A stretch of 64,000 nucleotides of DNA, from positions 13,172,360 through 13,236,359 of the forward strand of contig NC_023750.2 of NCBI RefSeq assembly GCF_000499845.2, read 5' to 3'. Of the stretch, positions 1 through 11,898 are shown one piece after another. Origin of the DNA: Phaseolus vulgaris (taxonomy: Eukaryota > Streptophyta > Magnoliopsida > Fabales > Fabaceae). Every line of letters starts with the position of its first letter. Within the stretch, counting starts at the first letter, position 1. The notes under the pieces are model-generated. The model worked only from the letters and a program-made list of their open reading frames with translations, searched no databases and was not told the DNA's origin. The position numbers and the translations under genes are program-made.

Positions 1-1224
1 TCTCGACCGCCGAGTTGGGAACCGTCTGGGAGCCGGTCGCCAACCCGTGGTTGCGGGCGAGCGCCTTTAAATCGGCGAGCATGTTCTTACCCAACATGGT
101 GTCTGCATGAAATGAAAGTGCATAAGTTAGCTCAAAGGAGAAAGGGGTAAGTGTACAAGACAATGAGACAGCAAAAGCAGGCATATGCAGAAAAGATAAA
201 ACCAAAGTCTTGTGTGTGTCGCACAAGACGCCCAGAAACAATATCAGAAGCAATGTCAAGACAAAGATGTAGCGTCCTAACCTATTTGGAATTCCAACTG
301 GTCCTCAAAGAACTCGAAGGAAATCAGGGTGGGGGTCAAGAATGTTATGTGGGCATCTGCCACCCTCTTCCAGAAGAGACAAAGGTCTCTGTCCAAGGCT
401 CCCATGCTATCAGGACTTCTGGGCCTCCTGAAGCAGCTCTTGGACTCCTTTTTCCCCTTGTCCACCCAGTACAAGGGGAAACCGTCGAGGAGGGAAGTGT
501 CTTTGTCATTTGCGCGAACCTGAATGAACTTTCCCTTCCAATCCTTGTACGACTGCTGGAAGATGGTGAAAATGGACCTCCCAGCAATGGCGTTCAGGCT
601 GACCCACAGGCGATCTCCTGGGTGCTTGGCCTCGAACAAGAATAAAAACACGTCCACTGACGCGGGCAACCCCAGGTGGGCGCACGTTATCTCGAAAGCT
701 CGGACAAACGCCCAGCTGTTGGGATGAAGCTGGGCGGCAGCGATATTGAGCTCGGTTAAGAGTTCCCTCTCAAATCGAGTGAGAGGGAACCTGAGTTTGA
801 CCTTCTTGAAGAAAGTGGTGTAGACGAAGCAGAAGGGCCCGTCGGCGCTCACTTTATCATCGGCGCACACTGGCAGAGTGGCGGGGCAAGGCAGCACCAT
901 CATTCTCTCATCGTGCTCCTTGTGGAACGATTGGTGGGCCTCGTCCCCATTGGTCAATCGCAGAACCGCTCCCGCGGTGTTCACCGACGACGTTTCCTTT
1001 AAGAGGGTTGAGTTAGCCCATGGGTATAACGTCTTGAAGTCTGGCAGGGGAATGGGGGCTCCTCCAGCGTTCGGTGGAGTCGCCTGGGCCAGAGCGGTTT
1101 GAGAAGACGCAGGCCTCACAGCCTGCGAAGAGGGAGCACCACGAACTTGCGTAGAGTCGTGTGCTTGTGAAGGAGGGTTTCGCGCTGATGGAGGGGGGTT
1201 CGGGGTGATCTTCGTGCGAGTCAT
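1..1224 (-). CDS. Antisense gene of Tat-type element A, two exons, 3'-truncated by window edge
   Basis: Exon 1 runs from 1224 down to 282 (943 bp) and exon 2 from 102 down to the window edge, with a 179-bp intron between them. The ATG at 1224 starts MTRTKITPN. The central part matches the pattern of the PF04195 'putative gypsy type transposon' family, including the stretch ELNIAAAQLHPNSWAFVRAF. After the donor, an unspliced transcript would read GGT TAG and stop at once, while joining the exons gives QIDTMLGKNMLADLKAL in frame. The second copy at 56641-59297 has the same structure. The family is known as a retrotransposon-carried protein; its role is not established. The splice is inferred from sequence only. 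Confidence 0.7.
103..281 (-). other. Predicted 179-bp intron in the antisense gene of element A
   Basis: On the minus strand the donor is CAAATAG|GTTAGG and the acceptor is TTTCATGCAG|ACACC. The intron is T-rich compared with its flanking exons, as plant introns usually are. Its length equals that of the intron in the other copy (58176-58354). The first in-frame codon pair after the exon is GGT TAG, so the downstream exon is reachable only by splicing. Confidence 0.65.
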
Positions 1225-1821
1225 GATAGCAACTGCAAACGAAGGAGGAAGAAAAAATAATCAGGAGGGTTACAAAGGCTGACTCGATCATGAAAGGAAG
1301 GTGAAAGACGAACGAATGTGAGTTCGTTGCGACGATCGACAAAGCCCTAAGTCACGCAGAAGGAGAAATGGAAAAACAACCCACAGCGTATGCACCAGAC
1401 AGTTACAGGATGATGCAAATCGGTAAAAATGCAAGAAAACCCAACAGATGAAGGAAAGTAGTTACCTTTCGATGATTGGGAGAATGTTAAAGGGAGGTGG
1501 TGATCTAGAGCGTCGAGGAACGTCGAGAGCTTTCGCAGAAGGAAATGAGAGCGTATGCAAGTGTGAAGAAAGTGATGGAACAGTAGGAGCGTAAGGGGTT
1601 TAAGGGTTTTCGAAACGGTTTTGGGAAGCGCTAACGGCAGATGAAGATAGCCGTTGATGAGAGCCACGTGTCGAACGATGCGCGAAGGGTTTGGTGGAGC
1701 GTCAGAGCAGCAGAAAGTACTATCGCTTGGAATTCTGCGCCCATGCCACGTAGACCGGTGTTAACGAAGGCTTTTTCAGTCTTTTCGCTAGACAAGTCTT
1801 CGCTTAAGACTGGGGGGCTTG
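1225..1821. other. Non-coding 3' region of element A, up to the polypurine tract
   Basis: No coding frame with recognisable content is seen. The stretch lies between the start of the antisense gene and the 3' LTR, so it should hold the promoter and 5' leader of the antisense gene as well as the 3' untranslated region of the sense transcript. A G-rich polypurine tract (AAGACTGGGGGG, 1806-1817) lies four bases before the LTR and would prime plus-strand DNA synthesis. Confidence 0.6.
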
Positions 1822-2612
1822 TGTACCGCCCTGGTGGTCGGGTGCGATGACGTGGCATCCTGCTACAGTATAGGCGTGTTGACAAGGCGCCAGGTTGACA
1901 GTTGGGAAGGAAGTCGGGAGGCACGTGTAGTCACCGATAGTTAAGTTGGCATGTTCCGATCTCCAGCTTACCAGAATAGGCGATCGCCAGGTTGGGGACG
2001 AAGTCGCCAGATGCAGACTCAGGCGACCAGGCAGTCGGAGATCGCCAGAACAAGCACATCGCCGAAGATGAAGGAGAAGCAGATTATGAAGGCGGCCGGC
2101 GAGACCACAGGGAAGGTGTATGAAGGCCCTGCCTCGCCAGTTTCAGTAGAGATCGCACTCCTGAGTTAGCTATGCACTGGGCAGTACCATGCATAGGTAA
2201 CTTAGCCAAAATGAGAGTAGAAGCAGCGCCAAGTCAGGGAGCCCCAGATGATGGCACGTGTACAGTTGGATACGAGCCACGTGTCCAAGTCTGTAACTGC
2301 CAAGAGAGAGAAAACCACCAGGTATATAAGAGTTCCTAACAGATTTTCTAAGGTACGCACGTTCAGTTCATACACTTTACGCTTGCGAGTGACAGAGCTG
2401 TTTGTGAGAGAGATTTGCACGGTTCCAGTTCTTAGTATTTGGTGATACCGTCAATGACTTGAGCGTCGGAGTGCGATCGGCCGCAGCGGCGCCGTATCGT
2501 TTCTTTGCAGGTTCTTGAGATAGATCCAGAGGAGGAACGGAGGTGAGAAGCGGCGCGCACGTCGATCCTTTGACGAGGCATTCTCCAGCGCTCCGGTCAA
2601 CAGGCAGGATCA
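1822..2612 (+). repeat. 3' LTR of element A (Tat-type gypsy)
   Basis: The LTR begins TGTACCGCCC and ends CAGGCAGGATCA. At 791 bp it is about 15 bp longer than the LTRs of the complete element because it keeps GTGTTGACAAGGCGC near its start. A TATA box (GTATATAAG, about 2321) and the TGACTTGAGCGTCGGAGTGC block are present. No matching duplication can be tested at the left end. Confidence 0.9.
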
Positions 2613-5600
2613 CTCTACAAAGTTCTGGAATCTCGGCGAGCTCTCCTGGATATCTACTGGAATCATTGCATCACACCCATAGACCAAGCTGAACGGGGTC
2701 TCATGGGTTCCTGGCTGCTCGGTGGTGTGGTACGCCCAGACTATACGGGGTACCTCTTCAGCCCAGCTTCCTTTGGCTTTCTCTAGTCTTCTCTTCAAAC
2801 CTCTCAGCAACACCCGATTAGCTGACTCCACCTGGCCATTTGTCTGAGGGTGCTCGACGGATGCAAACACTTGTTGAATTCCCACCCCTTCGCACAGCTT
2901 CTTCAACAAGTGGCTTGCAAACTGAGTCCCATTGTCTGACACCAGGCGCTTGGGCACTCCAAACTGGCACACAATATTCTTCCACACGAAACCTTCGATC
3001 TTGTGTGCGGTGATCTGGGCCACTGGCTCTGCTTCGATCCACTTGGTGAAATACTCAATCGCCACCACCAAGTACTTCATCTGCCTGATCGCCAGCGGGA
3101 AAGGTCCCAGGATGTCGATTCCCCAAGTATGAAACGGCCAAGGGCTGTAGATCGACTTCAACTCCTCGGGAGGCGCCTTGTGCCAATCGGCGTGCTGTTG
3201 GCATTGTTTGCAACATTGGGCATACTTATTGCAGTCTTCTCTCATCGATGGCCAGTAGTACCCTGCACGGAGAGTCCTTGCGGCCAGAGCTCGACCCCCG
3301 ACGTGGCTTCCGCATATACCTTCGTGGAGCTCTGCCATGATTCTCGTGCACTTCTCGCCGTGTACGCACTCCAGGAGTGGGTGAGTGAACCCAAACCTGT
3401 ACAGATCGCCATCAATCAATGTGTACTTGCTAGAATTTTTCTTTACCTTCCTAGCCTCTGTCGGATCCAGTGGGAGAAGGCCATCTGCCAGGCACCGCTT
3501 GTACTGAGTTATCCAGGTGTCTGGCTCATGGATAGCGCAGACCTGCGTCATGTTCACCTTCTCTCCTCGACGTGCTCTAATTCTCGGCGATCTCAAAGTT
3601 TCTTGCGTCAGGGACTTATGACTTCTCGCTGCTTTCTCCGTCGACTTGCTTATCTGAAGAACCAGGTGATCTGCCACAAATGCTCTCGGCGTCTTCAGAG
3701 TTTCTTGAATCACCGTCCTCTGTCTACCCCCCTTGCCTGAACTGGCGAGCTTAGCTAGCAAGTCAGCTCGGGCATTCTGCTCTCTGGGCACATGCACTAC
3801 TTCAAAGGAGGCAAAGGAACTCTTCAATTCCTGCACATACTCCAAATAAGCCGCCATTTGTGGATCTTTAGCCTGGAACTCGCCTGTTACTTGCCCTGTG
3901 ACTAGCAGCGAGTCACTCTTAGCCATTAGCACCCTGGCTCCCATCTCTTTGGCCAGCAACCTCCTCGCCGAAAATACCACAGCCAGCGCAGCCTTTTCCA
4001 GGGCCTGATATCTCGTTTCGGGGCCCTGCAACACCTTACTCACAAAATAAATAGGCTTCTGGGCCTGATCTTGATCCTGGGCGAGCACCGCACTCACCGC
4101 CCTCTCAGTTACAACAAAATACAACCTGAGAGGGGTTCCCACCAGCGCTTTGCACAAGACCGGCGGGCTCGCCAGATATTCCTTCAGCTTGACGAAGGCT
4201 TCCTCGCACTCTTTCGTCCAAGCAAACTTGTTATTGCGCCTCAAGCACTGAAAATAGGGATGACCCTTTTCTCCGCTAGCTGACACGAAGCGAGACAGGG
4301 CTGCCATCCGACCTGTCAGCTGTTGAACTTCCTTCACCGTAGCTGGGCTCCTCATCGCCAAGATGGCGGCATACTTATCAGGGTTGGCCTCTATGCCTCT
4401 TTCAGTCAGGAGGAAACCCAAAAACTTTCCAGCCTCCACGCCGAAAATGCATTTCTCTGGATTAAGCTTTAATTTGAACTTGGCGATCGTCGTGAACAAT
4501 TCCTCCAAGTCTGCAACGTGCTTGCTCTTTTCTGGCGAGGTCACGACCATGTCATCGACGTACGCTTGCACGTTCCTTCCCAGCATCGGTGCAAGTACTC
4601 GATCCATGAGCCTCTGGTACGTGGCCCCCGCGTTCTTCAGCCCAAACGGCATCACCTTGTAGCAGTAGCACGATCTCTCCGTCATGAAGGTTGTCTTCTC
4701 TTCATCCATGGGATGCATCTTGATCTGATTATACCCCGAGAAAGCATCCAGGAAGCTCAACAGCTTACATCCTGCGGCACTATCTACTAGGGCGTCTATG
4801 CTTGGTAAAGGATATGAATCCTTTGGGCAAGCCTTGTTCAGGTCAGTGAAATCGACGCACATGCGCCATTTCCCGTTACTCTTCTTCACCAGCACGACAT
4901 TTGCCAGCCATTCAGGGTACTGGACTTCCCTGATGTGGCCTGCAGCAAGGAGTTTCTGTGTTTCGTCCCTGATCGCCTGCCTCCTCTCTTCGTTGAACTT
5001 TCTTCTTCTTTGTCACACTGGTCTTACCAAGTTGTCCATCGCCAGATGATGGCACAAGAAGTCGGGATCGATCCCGGGCATGTCCGAAGCGGACCATGCA
5101 AACGCGTCCAGATGGCGCTCAATCACCTTGGCGATCTGGTCCTGGAGCTCAACCTCCAGGGATCTTCCCAGCTTGAAGATCTTTCCCCCGATTTCTCTCT
5201 CGAGCCACTGCTCGACGGGTTTTGGTCTGGTTTCTCTGGCGATCACCGCCCTGGCGATTCCCAGCTCTCTCGCTTCCTCAGGGCGATTCCTTGCCTCTTC
5301 CTCCTCCAGACCAGCGCTCCCCTCCCCCAGCTCAGCGTCCACCATCTCCACGTCCCTTCCGGCGATCTCTTCTGTTACCGTCGATCTGGGCTTCACACCA
5401 GGAGGCGGGGTGGTTGTTACGTAACTCACCGATATCTTGTTTTTCAGGCTATTCTCATAGCACTTCTTCGCTTCCTTCTGATCGGACTTGATGGTGATAA
5501 CCACCCCCTCCATGGACGACAACTTCACCTTCATGTGCCGGGTCGACGGTATGGCACCTATCCTGTTGAGTGTGGGTCTTCCCAACAGGATGTTGTATGC

Positions 5601-7343
5601 TGAGGGAGCGTTTACAACGAGGTATTTGATTTTCTCCGTTCTTGAACCCGCCACGTCTGTAAACGTTGTCCTCAATTCTATGTACCCCCTGACCTCCACT
5701 TGGTCACCAGCGAACCCATACAAACACCCTCCATAGGGCCTCAGCTGGTCAAGGGGCAGCTCCAACTGCGTGAAAGTCGGCCAGAACATCACGTCTGCCG
5801 AGCTTCCTTGGTCCACCAGTACCCTGTGGACCTTTCTTCCTGTTGTTATCAACGAAATTACTATGGGATCGTTGTCATGAGGCACAACATCCCGCAGATC
5901 TTGCTTGGTGAATGTAATATCCACTTCTGGCGAGTGGTCTTCAAACATATCCACCGTCATCACAGACCTTACGTACTTCTTCCTCTGTGATGCGGTGCAT
6001 CCACCTCCTGAGAAACCCCCTGCAATGGTGTGGATTTCTCCGTGCGTAGGCATCTCGTGCTGCTGAGCTTCAGCACCTGCTGGTTGGGAGCTCGACGCGC
6101 CCCCCGTCCTTCTATCCAGCAAATAATCATTTAGGAACCCGCTCTTTACCAGATCGTCGAGCTGGTATCCTAATGCTAAGCACGAGTCCACTGTATGGCC
6201 AAAGCCCTGGTGAAACTCACACCAGGCGTCTGGCTTTGGTCCCAGCACCTTGTCGCCCACCTTCTCTGGCGCCTTCAACCTAGCGGATATATTGGGAATG
6301 GCGATCAGATCCGCCAAACCCATGACAAACTTGTGCTTAGGCGGGCGATTGTATTCTCGGCGTGCTGGTTGCTGGCGTCCTTGGCCCCTGCCCTTGTTCT
6401 TCCTTGGATCATAAGGATGGCGAGTCCTCTGATCCCTCCTGGCCGCCGCTGTCTCCAGCACCCTCTGTGGCTGGATTCTGGTCTGGGCGCGTGGCCTAGT
6501 GGGGGCCACGCTTCCTCTCTTCTCAGCGACTTCGCTCTCGTCGGCGATGTGGGCCACCGCGAGTCGCCTAACCTCAGCAAACGTGGCGGGGTGTGCCCTG
6601 ATCAACGCTTCGCAGAATGGTCCCGGCAGCACGCTCTTCTTAAATGCATAGACTAGCATTTCTTCATCTTTGGCCGGCGATCTGACCATCTACGCTCCGA
6701 AGCGATTTAGGTAGTCCCTGAGGGACTCTCCCTGATACTGCCTTATATCAAACAAGTCGTAAGACACCCTGGGCGGTGCCTTATTCACGATGTACTGCTC
6801 GATGAAAATCTTCGAGAACTGCTGAAAACTGGTTATGTGACCGTTAGGCAGGCTCACAAACCATTCCAGCGCCGTTCCCTGGAGCGTGCTCACAAACATC
6901 TTGCAATACACGGCGTCTGATCCCCCTGACAGCATCATCTGCGTATGGAACGTGGTGAGATGAGCCTCAAGATCCTCCACGCCGGTGAAAACAGCCTTAA
7001 CCGGAACCACGCTCGCAGGAATAGGCGTGTCAGTAATCGCCTGATCGAAAGGCATAGGAAAAACGCGAGGTGGCGACGACGGCGCGACCTCTTCAGCGAC
7101 AGAACGCCCTTGCTGCTCCTGAAGAGCTTGACGCAGCTCCTCAGTCACCTTGCTAAGCTCATCATTCCTGGCCCGAGAGGCGGCCAGGTCTTCGTGCATT
7201 CTCGCCTGTTCTATGCGCGAGGCTTCTACAGTTGCCTGCAACGAGCGCATAATCTCTACCATCTGCGCCATGGTCATGGCGGCGGCGCCTTCAGCAGCGA
7301 CGGGCGCAACTGGACTTGAACGATTGCTTCTCATTTTTCTCAT
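2613..7343 (-). pseudogene. gag-pol of element B, with two stop codons and an RNase H deletion
   Basis: Translation starts at the ATG at 7343 (MRKMRSNRSS). Gag runs to NRFGA, where CAG has become TAG (6690-6692); the frame resumes at once with MVRSPAKDEE. Next come the gag zinc-binding segment, the protease motif LVDQGSSADVMF and the start of reverse transcriptase. A CGA to TGA change (5013-5015, after DNLVRPV) breaks the frame a second time. Reverse transcriptase is otherwise whole and keeps YVDD. A clean in-frame deletion of 128 codons joins FSARRL to LAKEMGARV, removing the end of the first RNase H and the start of the second. The integrase has its zinc region, VSDNGTQF and QVESANR. It ends at the element A insertion. 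Confidence 0.85.
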
Positions 7344-7753
7344 GAAACTTAGCGAATCACAGAATGCAGCGAACAACACTTACTTCAGCTACGATCGATT
7401 CAGCGATCAATCGGGGAAAACTGCGCGAAACTCTGCAAGAAACTCAAGAACACCGCGAACCTCCAAAGAAACCTGCAACTCCACCAAAAACCACCGCTTC
7501 TCCCACGGATAACCAAACGAGCGAAGGAACTAAAACTCCACCGAACAAATCACGCGTAAACAGCAGAAAAACTCACTTCACCGAACAAAAATCCAAACGA
7601 ACGGTGGAAAATGCGAAAACACCGAACAAATCTTAAGCGAACAGCGAACTACGGTTGCACCAGCACACAACCACGCAGAAAACTACGAAAACCTCCAAGA
7701 ACTCACGCTGTGGATGGGAACAGGTTTTACACGGCCCCACGGTGGGCGCCTGA
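7344..7753 (-). other. 5' leader of element B with primer-binding region
   Basis: This untranslated stretch lies between the 5' LTR and gag. Next to the LTR is the block TCAGGCGCCCACCGTGGGGC (minus strand), identical in position to that of the complete element. It begins TCA rather than the usual TGG of a primer-binding site. No coding content is seen. Confidence 0.6.
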
Positions 7754-8475
7754 TGATCCTGCCTGTTGACCAGAACGTTGGAACCTGCCTCGTCAAAGGA
7801 TCGACGTGTGCACCGCTTCGAACCTCCGTCCTTCTTCAAGATCCACCTCAAGAACCTGCAAAAGAACAGAGCGGCGCCGCTGCGGCCGATCGCACTCCAA
7901 CGCTCAAGTCAGTGACCGAACCACCAAATACTAAGAGCAAGAACACTCAAGAAATCTCAAGGAACCGTGCAATGTTCTCTCTCACAGTAAGCTTTAGAAC
8001 TCGCAAGCGTAAAGAGTATAATCTGAACGAGCGTGTACCTCAGAAAGTTCGTTGAAAACTCTTATATACCTGGTCACTTTCTCTCTCCTGGCAGTTACAG
8101 ACCTGGACACGTGGCTCGCATCCAGTCGTACACGTGCCATCATCTGGAGCCTCCTTGACTTGGGCGCTGCTTCTGACTCTCTTTTTTGGCTAAGTTATTT
8201 ATGCATGGTACTGCCCAGTGCATAGCTAACTTGGGAGCGCGATCTCTACTGGAATTGGCGAGTGAGGGTGCTCTCGTACACCTTCCCTGTGGTCTCGTCG
8301 GCCGCCTTCATAATCTGCACCACCTTCATCTTCGGCAATGTGCTTGCTCTTGCGATCTCCAATCGCTTGGTCGCCTGAGTTTACATCTGGCGACTTCACC
8401 TTCTACTGGGCGATCGCCGGTTCTGGTATGCTGGAGATCGGAACACGCCACCTTAATAACTGGCGACTTCACGAG
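7754..8475 (-). repeat. 5' LTR of element B, truncated at its outer end
   Basis: The LTR matches that of element C closely from its GGATCA end to ACTTCACGAG at 8475, where homology stops abruptly. The outer part of the LTR is missing. The TATA-containing segment and TGACTTGAGCGTTGGAGTGC-like block are kept. The break adjoins a short filler-like sequence and then element C. Confidence 0.85.
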
Positions 8476-8512
8476 TCAAGAGGTTGGCCTCTATGCCTCT
8501 TTCAGTCACGAT
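8476..8512. other. Filler-like junction between elements B and C
   Basis: Between the broken LTR of B and the broken reverse transcriptase of C lies a short segment that repeats sequence found just to its right. TTGGCCTCTATGCCTCTTTC occurs here and again from about 8525, and TCAAGAGG also occurs on both sides. Copying of nearby sequence into a junction is typical of end-joining repair with templated filler. Confidence 0.55.
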
Positions 8513-11488
8513 TCACTTGTCAGGGTTGGCCTCTATGCCTCTTTCAGTCAAGAGGAAACCCAAAAACTTCCCAGCTTCCACGCCGAAAATACATTTCTCT
8601 GGATTCAGCTTCAATCTGAACTTGGCTATCGTCGTGAACAATTCCTCCAAGTCGGCAACGTGCTTGCTCTTTTCCGGCGAGGTCACGACCATGTCATCGA
8701 CGTACGCTTGCACGTTCCTTCCCAGCATCGGTGCAAGTACTCGATCCATCAGCCTCTGGTACGTGGCCCCCGCGTTCTTCAGCCCAAACGGCATCACCTT
8801 GTAGCAGTAGCACGACCTCTCCGTCATGAAGGCTGTTTTCTCTTCGTCCATGGGATGCATCTTAATCTGATTGTACCCCGAGAAGGCATCCAGGAAGCTC
8901 AACAGCTTACACCCCGCAGCACTATCCACCAGGGCGTCTATGTTTGGTAAAGGATACGAATCCTTTGGGCATGCTTTGTTCAGGTCGGTGAAATCGACGC
9001 ACATGCGCCATTTCCCGTTACTCTTCTTTACCAGCACGACATTCGCCAGCCATTCAGGGTACTGGACCTCCCTGATGTGGCCTGCAGCGAGGAGCTTCTG
9101 AGTTTCATCTCTAATCGCCTGCCTCCTTTCTTCGTTGAACTTTCTTCTTCTTTGTCGCACTGGTCTCACCAAGCTGTCCATCGCCAGATGATGGCACAGG
9201 AAGTCGGGATCAATCCCGGGCATGTCCGAAGCGGACCATGCAAACGCGTCCAGATGCCGCTCAATCACCTTGGCGATCTGGTCCTGGAGCTCGACCTCAA
9301 GAGATCTTCCCAACTAGAAGATTTTTCCCCCGATCTCTTTCTCGAGCCACTGCTCGACAGGTTTTGGCCTGGATTCTCGGGCGATCACCGCCCTGGCGAT
9401 TCCCTGCTCTCTCGCTTCCTCAGGGCGATTCCGCGCCTCTTCCTCCTCCAGACCAGCGTTTCCCTCCTCTAGCTCAGCGTCCACCATCTCCACGTCCCTT
9501 CCGGCGGTCTCGTCCGCTACCGTCGATCTGGGCTTCAGGCCGGGAGGTGGGGTGGTTGTTACATAACTCACCGATCTCTTGTTTTTCAGGCTATTCTCAT
9601 AACACTTTTTCGCTTCTTTCTGATCAGACTTGATCGTGATCACCACCCCCTCCATAGACGACAACTTTACCTTCATGTGCCGAGTCGACGGAATGGCGCC
9701 TATCCTGTTAAGCGTGGGCCTTCCCAACAGGATGTTATATGCTGAAGGAGCGTTTACGATGAGGTACTTGATTTTCTCCGTCCTCGAACCAGCCTCATCT
9801 GTAAACGTGGTTCTCAGCTCAATATATCCCCTGACCTCCACCTGGTCACCAGCGAACCCATATAGGCACCCTCCATAGGGCCTTAGCTGGTTAAGGGGTA
9901 ACTCCAGCTGCGTGAAAGTCGGCCAGAACATCACGTCTGCCGAACTTCCCTGGTCCACCAGAACTCGGTGGACCTTCCTTCCCGCCGTAACCAACGAAAT
10001 GACTATGGGATCGTTGTCATGGGGCACAACGTCCCGAAGATCCTGCTTGGTGAACGTAATGTCCACTTCCGGCGAGTGATCTTCAAACATATCCACTGTC
10101 ATCACCGACCGCGCGTACTTCTTCCTCTGCGACGCGGTGCATCCACCACCTGAGAAGCCTCCTGCGATGGTGTGGATTTCCCCGTGGATAGGCATTTCGT
10201 GTTACTGGGCTTCTCCACCTGCTGGCTGGGAACTCGACGCTCCCCCCGTCCTCCTATCCAGCAGCAGATAGTCATTTAGGAACCCGCTCTTAACCAGATC
10301 ATCGAGCTGATACCCTAAGGACAAACACGAGTCCAAAGTGTGGCCAAAGCCCTGGTGAAACTCACACCAGGCGTTTGACTTTGGTCCCAGCACCTTGTCG
10401 CCCACCTTCTCAGGCGCTTTCAACCTGGCAGATATGTTGGGAATGGCGATCAGGTCCGCTAATCCCATAACAAACTTGTGCTTAGGCGGGCGATTGTATT
10501 CCCGGCGTGCTGGTTGCTGGCGCCCCTGGCTCCTCCCCTTGTTCCTCCTATCGTAAGGATGGCGAGTCCTCTGGTCCTTCCTGGCCGCCGCCGCTGTTTC
10601 CAGCACCCTTTGCGGCTGGATTCTGGTCTGGGCGCGTGGCCTAGCGGGAGCCACGCTCCCTCTCTTCTCAGCGACCTCACTTTCGTCGGCGATGTGAGCC
10701 ACCGCAAGTCGCCTAACTTCAGCAAACGTTGCAGGGTGAGCCCTGATCAAGGCCTCGCAGAATGGTCCCGGCAGCACGCCCTTCTTGAATGCATAGACCA
10801 GCATTTCTTCATCTTTGGCCGGCGATCTGACCATCTGCGCTCCAAAGCGATTCAGGTAGTCTCTGAGAGACTCTCCCTGGTACTGCCTTATATCAAACAA
10901 ATCATAAGACACCCTGGGCGGTGCCTTGTTCACGATGTATTGCTCGACGAAAACCTTCGAAAACTGCTGGAAACTGGTTATGTGACCGTTAGGTAGGCTC
11001 ACAAACCACTCCAACGCCATTCCCCGGAGCATGCTTACAAACATCTTGCAATACACGGCGTCTGACCCTCCCGACAGCATCATCTGCGTATGGAACGTGG
11101 TCAGATGGGCCTCTGGATCCTCCACGCCGGTAAAGACAGCCTTGACAGGGACCACGCTCGTAGGAATGGGCGTGTCAGTAATCGCCTGAACAAAAGGCAT
11201 AGGGAAAACGCGAGGTGGCGATGACGGCGCCACCTCTTCAGCAGAAGAACGCCCTTGCTGCTCCTGAAGAGCTTGACGCAGCTCCTCAGTCACCTTGCTG
11301 AGCTCCTCATTCCTAGCGCGAGAGGCGACCAGGTCCTCATGCATTCTCGCCTGCTCTATGCGTGAGGCTTCCACAGTTGCCTGCAACGAACGCATCATCT
11401 CTGCCATCTGCGCCATGGTCATGGCAGCGGCGCCTTCGGCAGCGACGGGCGCAACTGGACTTGAGCGATTGCTTCTCATTTTTCTCAT
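8513..11488 (-). pseudogene. gag-pol 5' part of element C, broken by two stop codons
   Basis: The ATG at 11488 starts MRKMRSNRSS. The gag domain is complete (ALEWFVSLPNGHI, YDLFDIRQYQGESL), with a zinc-binding-like segment near WCEFHQGFGH. CAA to TAA (10202-10204) breaks it after GGEAQ. Protease follows with LVDQGSSADVMF. A second stop, AAG to TAG (9314-9316), lies after GGKIF. The reverse transcriptase part includes WRMCVDFTDLNKA and YVDDMVV, then ends at the truncation. With both stops and no integrase, it is a dead copy. Confidence 0.85.
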
Positions 11489-11898
11489 GAAACTCAGCGA
11501 ATCACAGAATGCAGCGAACAACACTTACTTTAGCTACGATTGAGTCAGCGATCAATCGGAAAAACTGTGCGAAACTCCGGGAGAAGACTCAAGAACACCG
11601 TAAACCTTCAAAGAAACTTGTAACTTCACCAGCAACCACTGCTCTTCCCGCGGACAACCGAACGGACGAAAGAACTCAACTCCTCCGAACAATTCGCGCG
11701 AAAATAGCAGGAAAACCTCACTTCACCGATCGAAAACCCAAGCGAACGGTGTAAAACGCGAATTCACCGAACAAATTTCAAGCAAACAGCGAACGATGGT
11801 TGCACCAGCACACAACCACGCAGAAAACTTCGAAAACCTCCAAGAACTCACGCTGTGGATGGGAGCAAGTTTTACACGGCCCCACGGTGGGCGCCTGA
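11489..11898 (-). other. 5' leader of element C
   Basis: This untranslated leader lies between the LTR and gag and is closely similar to the leader of element B (7344-7753), including the primer-binding region next to the LTR. No coding content was recognised. Confidence 0.55.

Larger units (their letters stand above)
1..2612 (+). mobile_element. Ty3/gypsy Tat-type element A, 3' part
   Basis: This is the 3' end of a plus-strand Tat-type gypsy retrotransposon; its gag-pol lies off the left edge. In order it shows the 5' part of the antisense gene (1-1224, minus), a non-coding stretch, a G-rich polypurine tract (about 1806-1817) and a complete 3' LTR (1822-2612). The order and sequence match the complete element at 48597-60671 closely. 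Right after the LTR end at 2612 the sequence turns into minus-strand integrase coding sequence of element B, so A appears to have inserted into B. The target-site duplication cannot be checked because the left end is outside the window. Confidence 0.85.
2613..8475 (-). mobile_element. Tat-type gypsy element B, broken and truncated
   Basis: Reading on the minus strand, this holds a 5'-truncated 5' LTR (8475-7754), a leader (7753-7344), gag, protease, reverse transcriptase, RNase H (largely deleted) and integrase up to 2613. There element A interrupts it near the integrase C-terminus; the rest of B should lie left of A, outside the window. B has two stop codons and a 384-bp in-frame deletion in RNase H, so it is not autonomous. 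It belongs to the same family as the complete element at 48597-60671. Confidence 0.85.

Noticed and set aside
3003..3740. Plus-strand open frame of 245 codons
   Set aside because: It is the complement of the integrase and RNase H coding strand of element B; the protein has no recognisable content.
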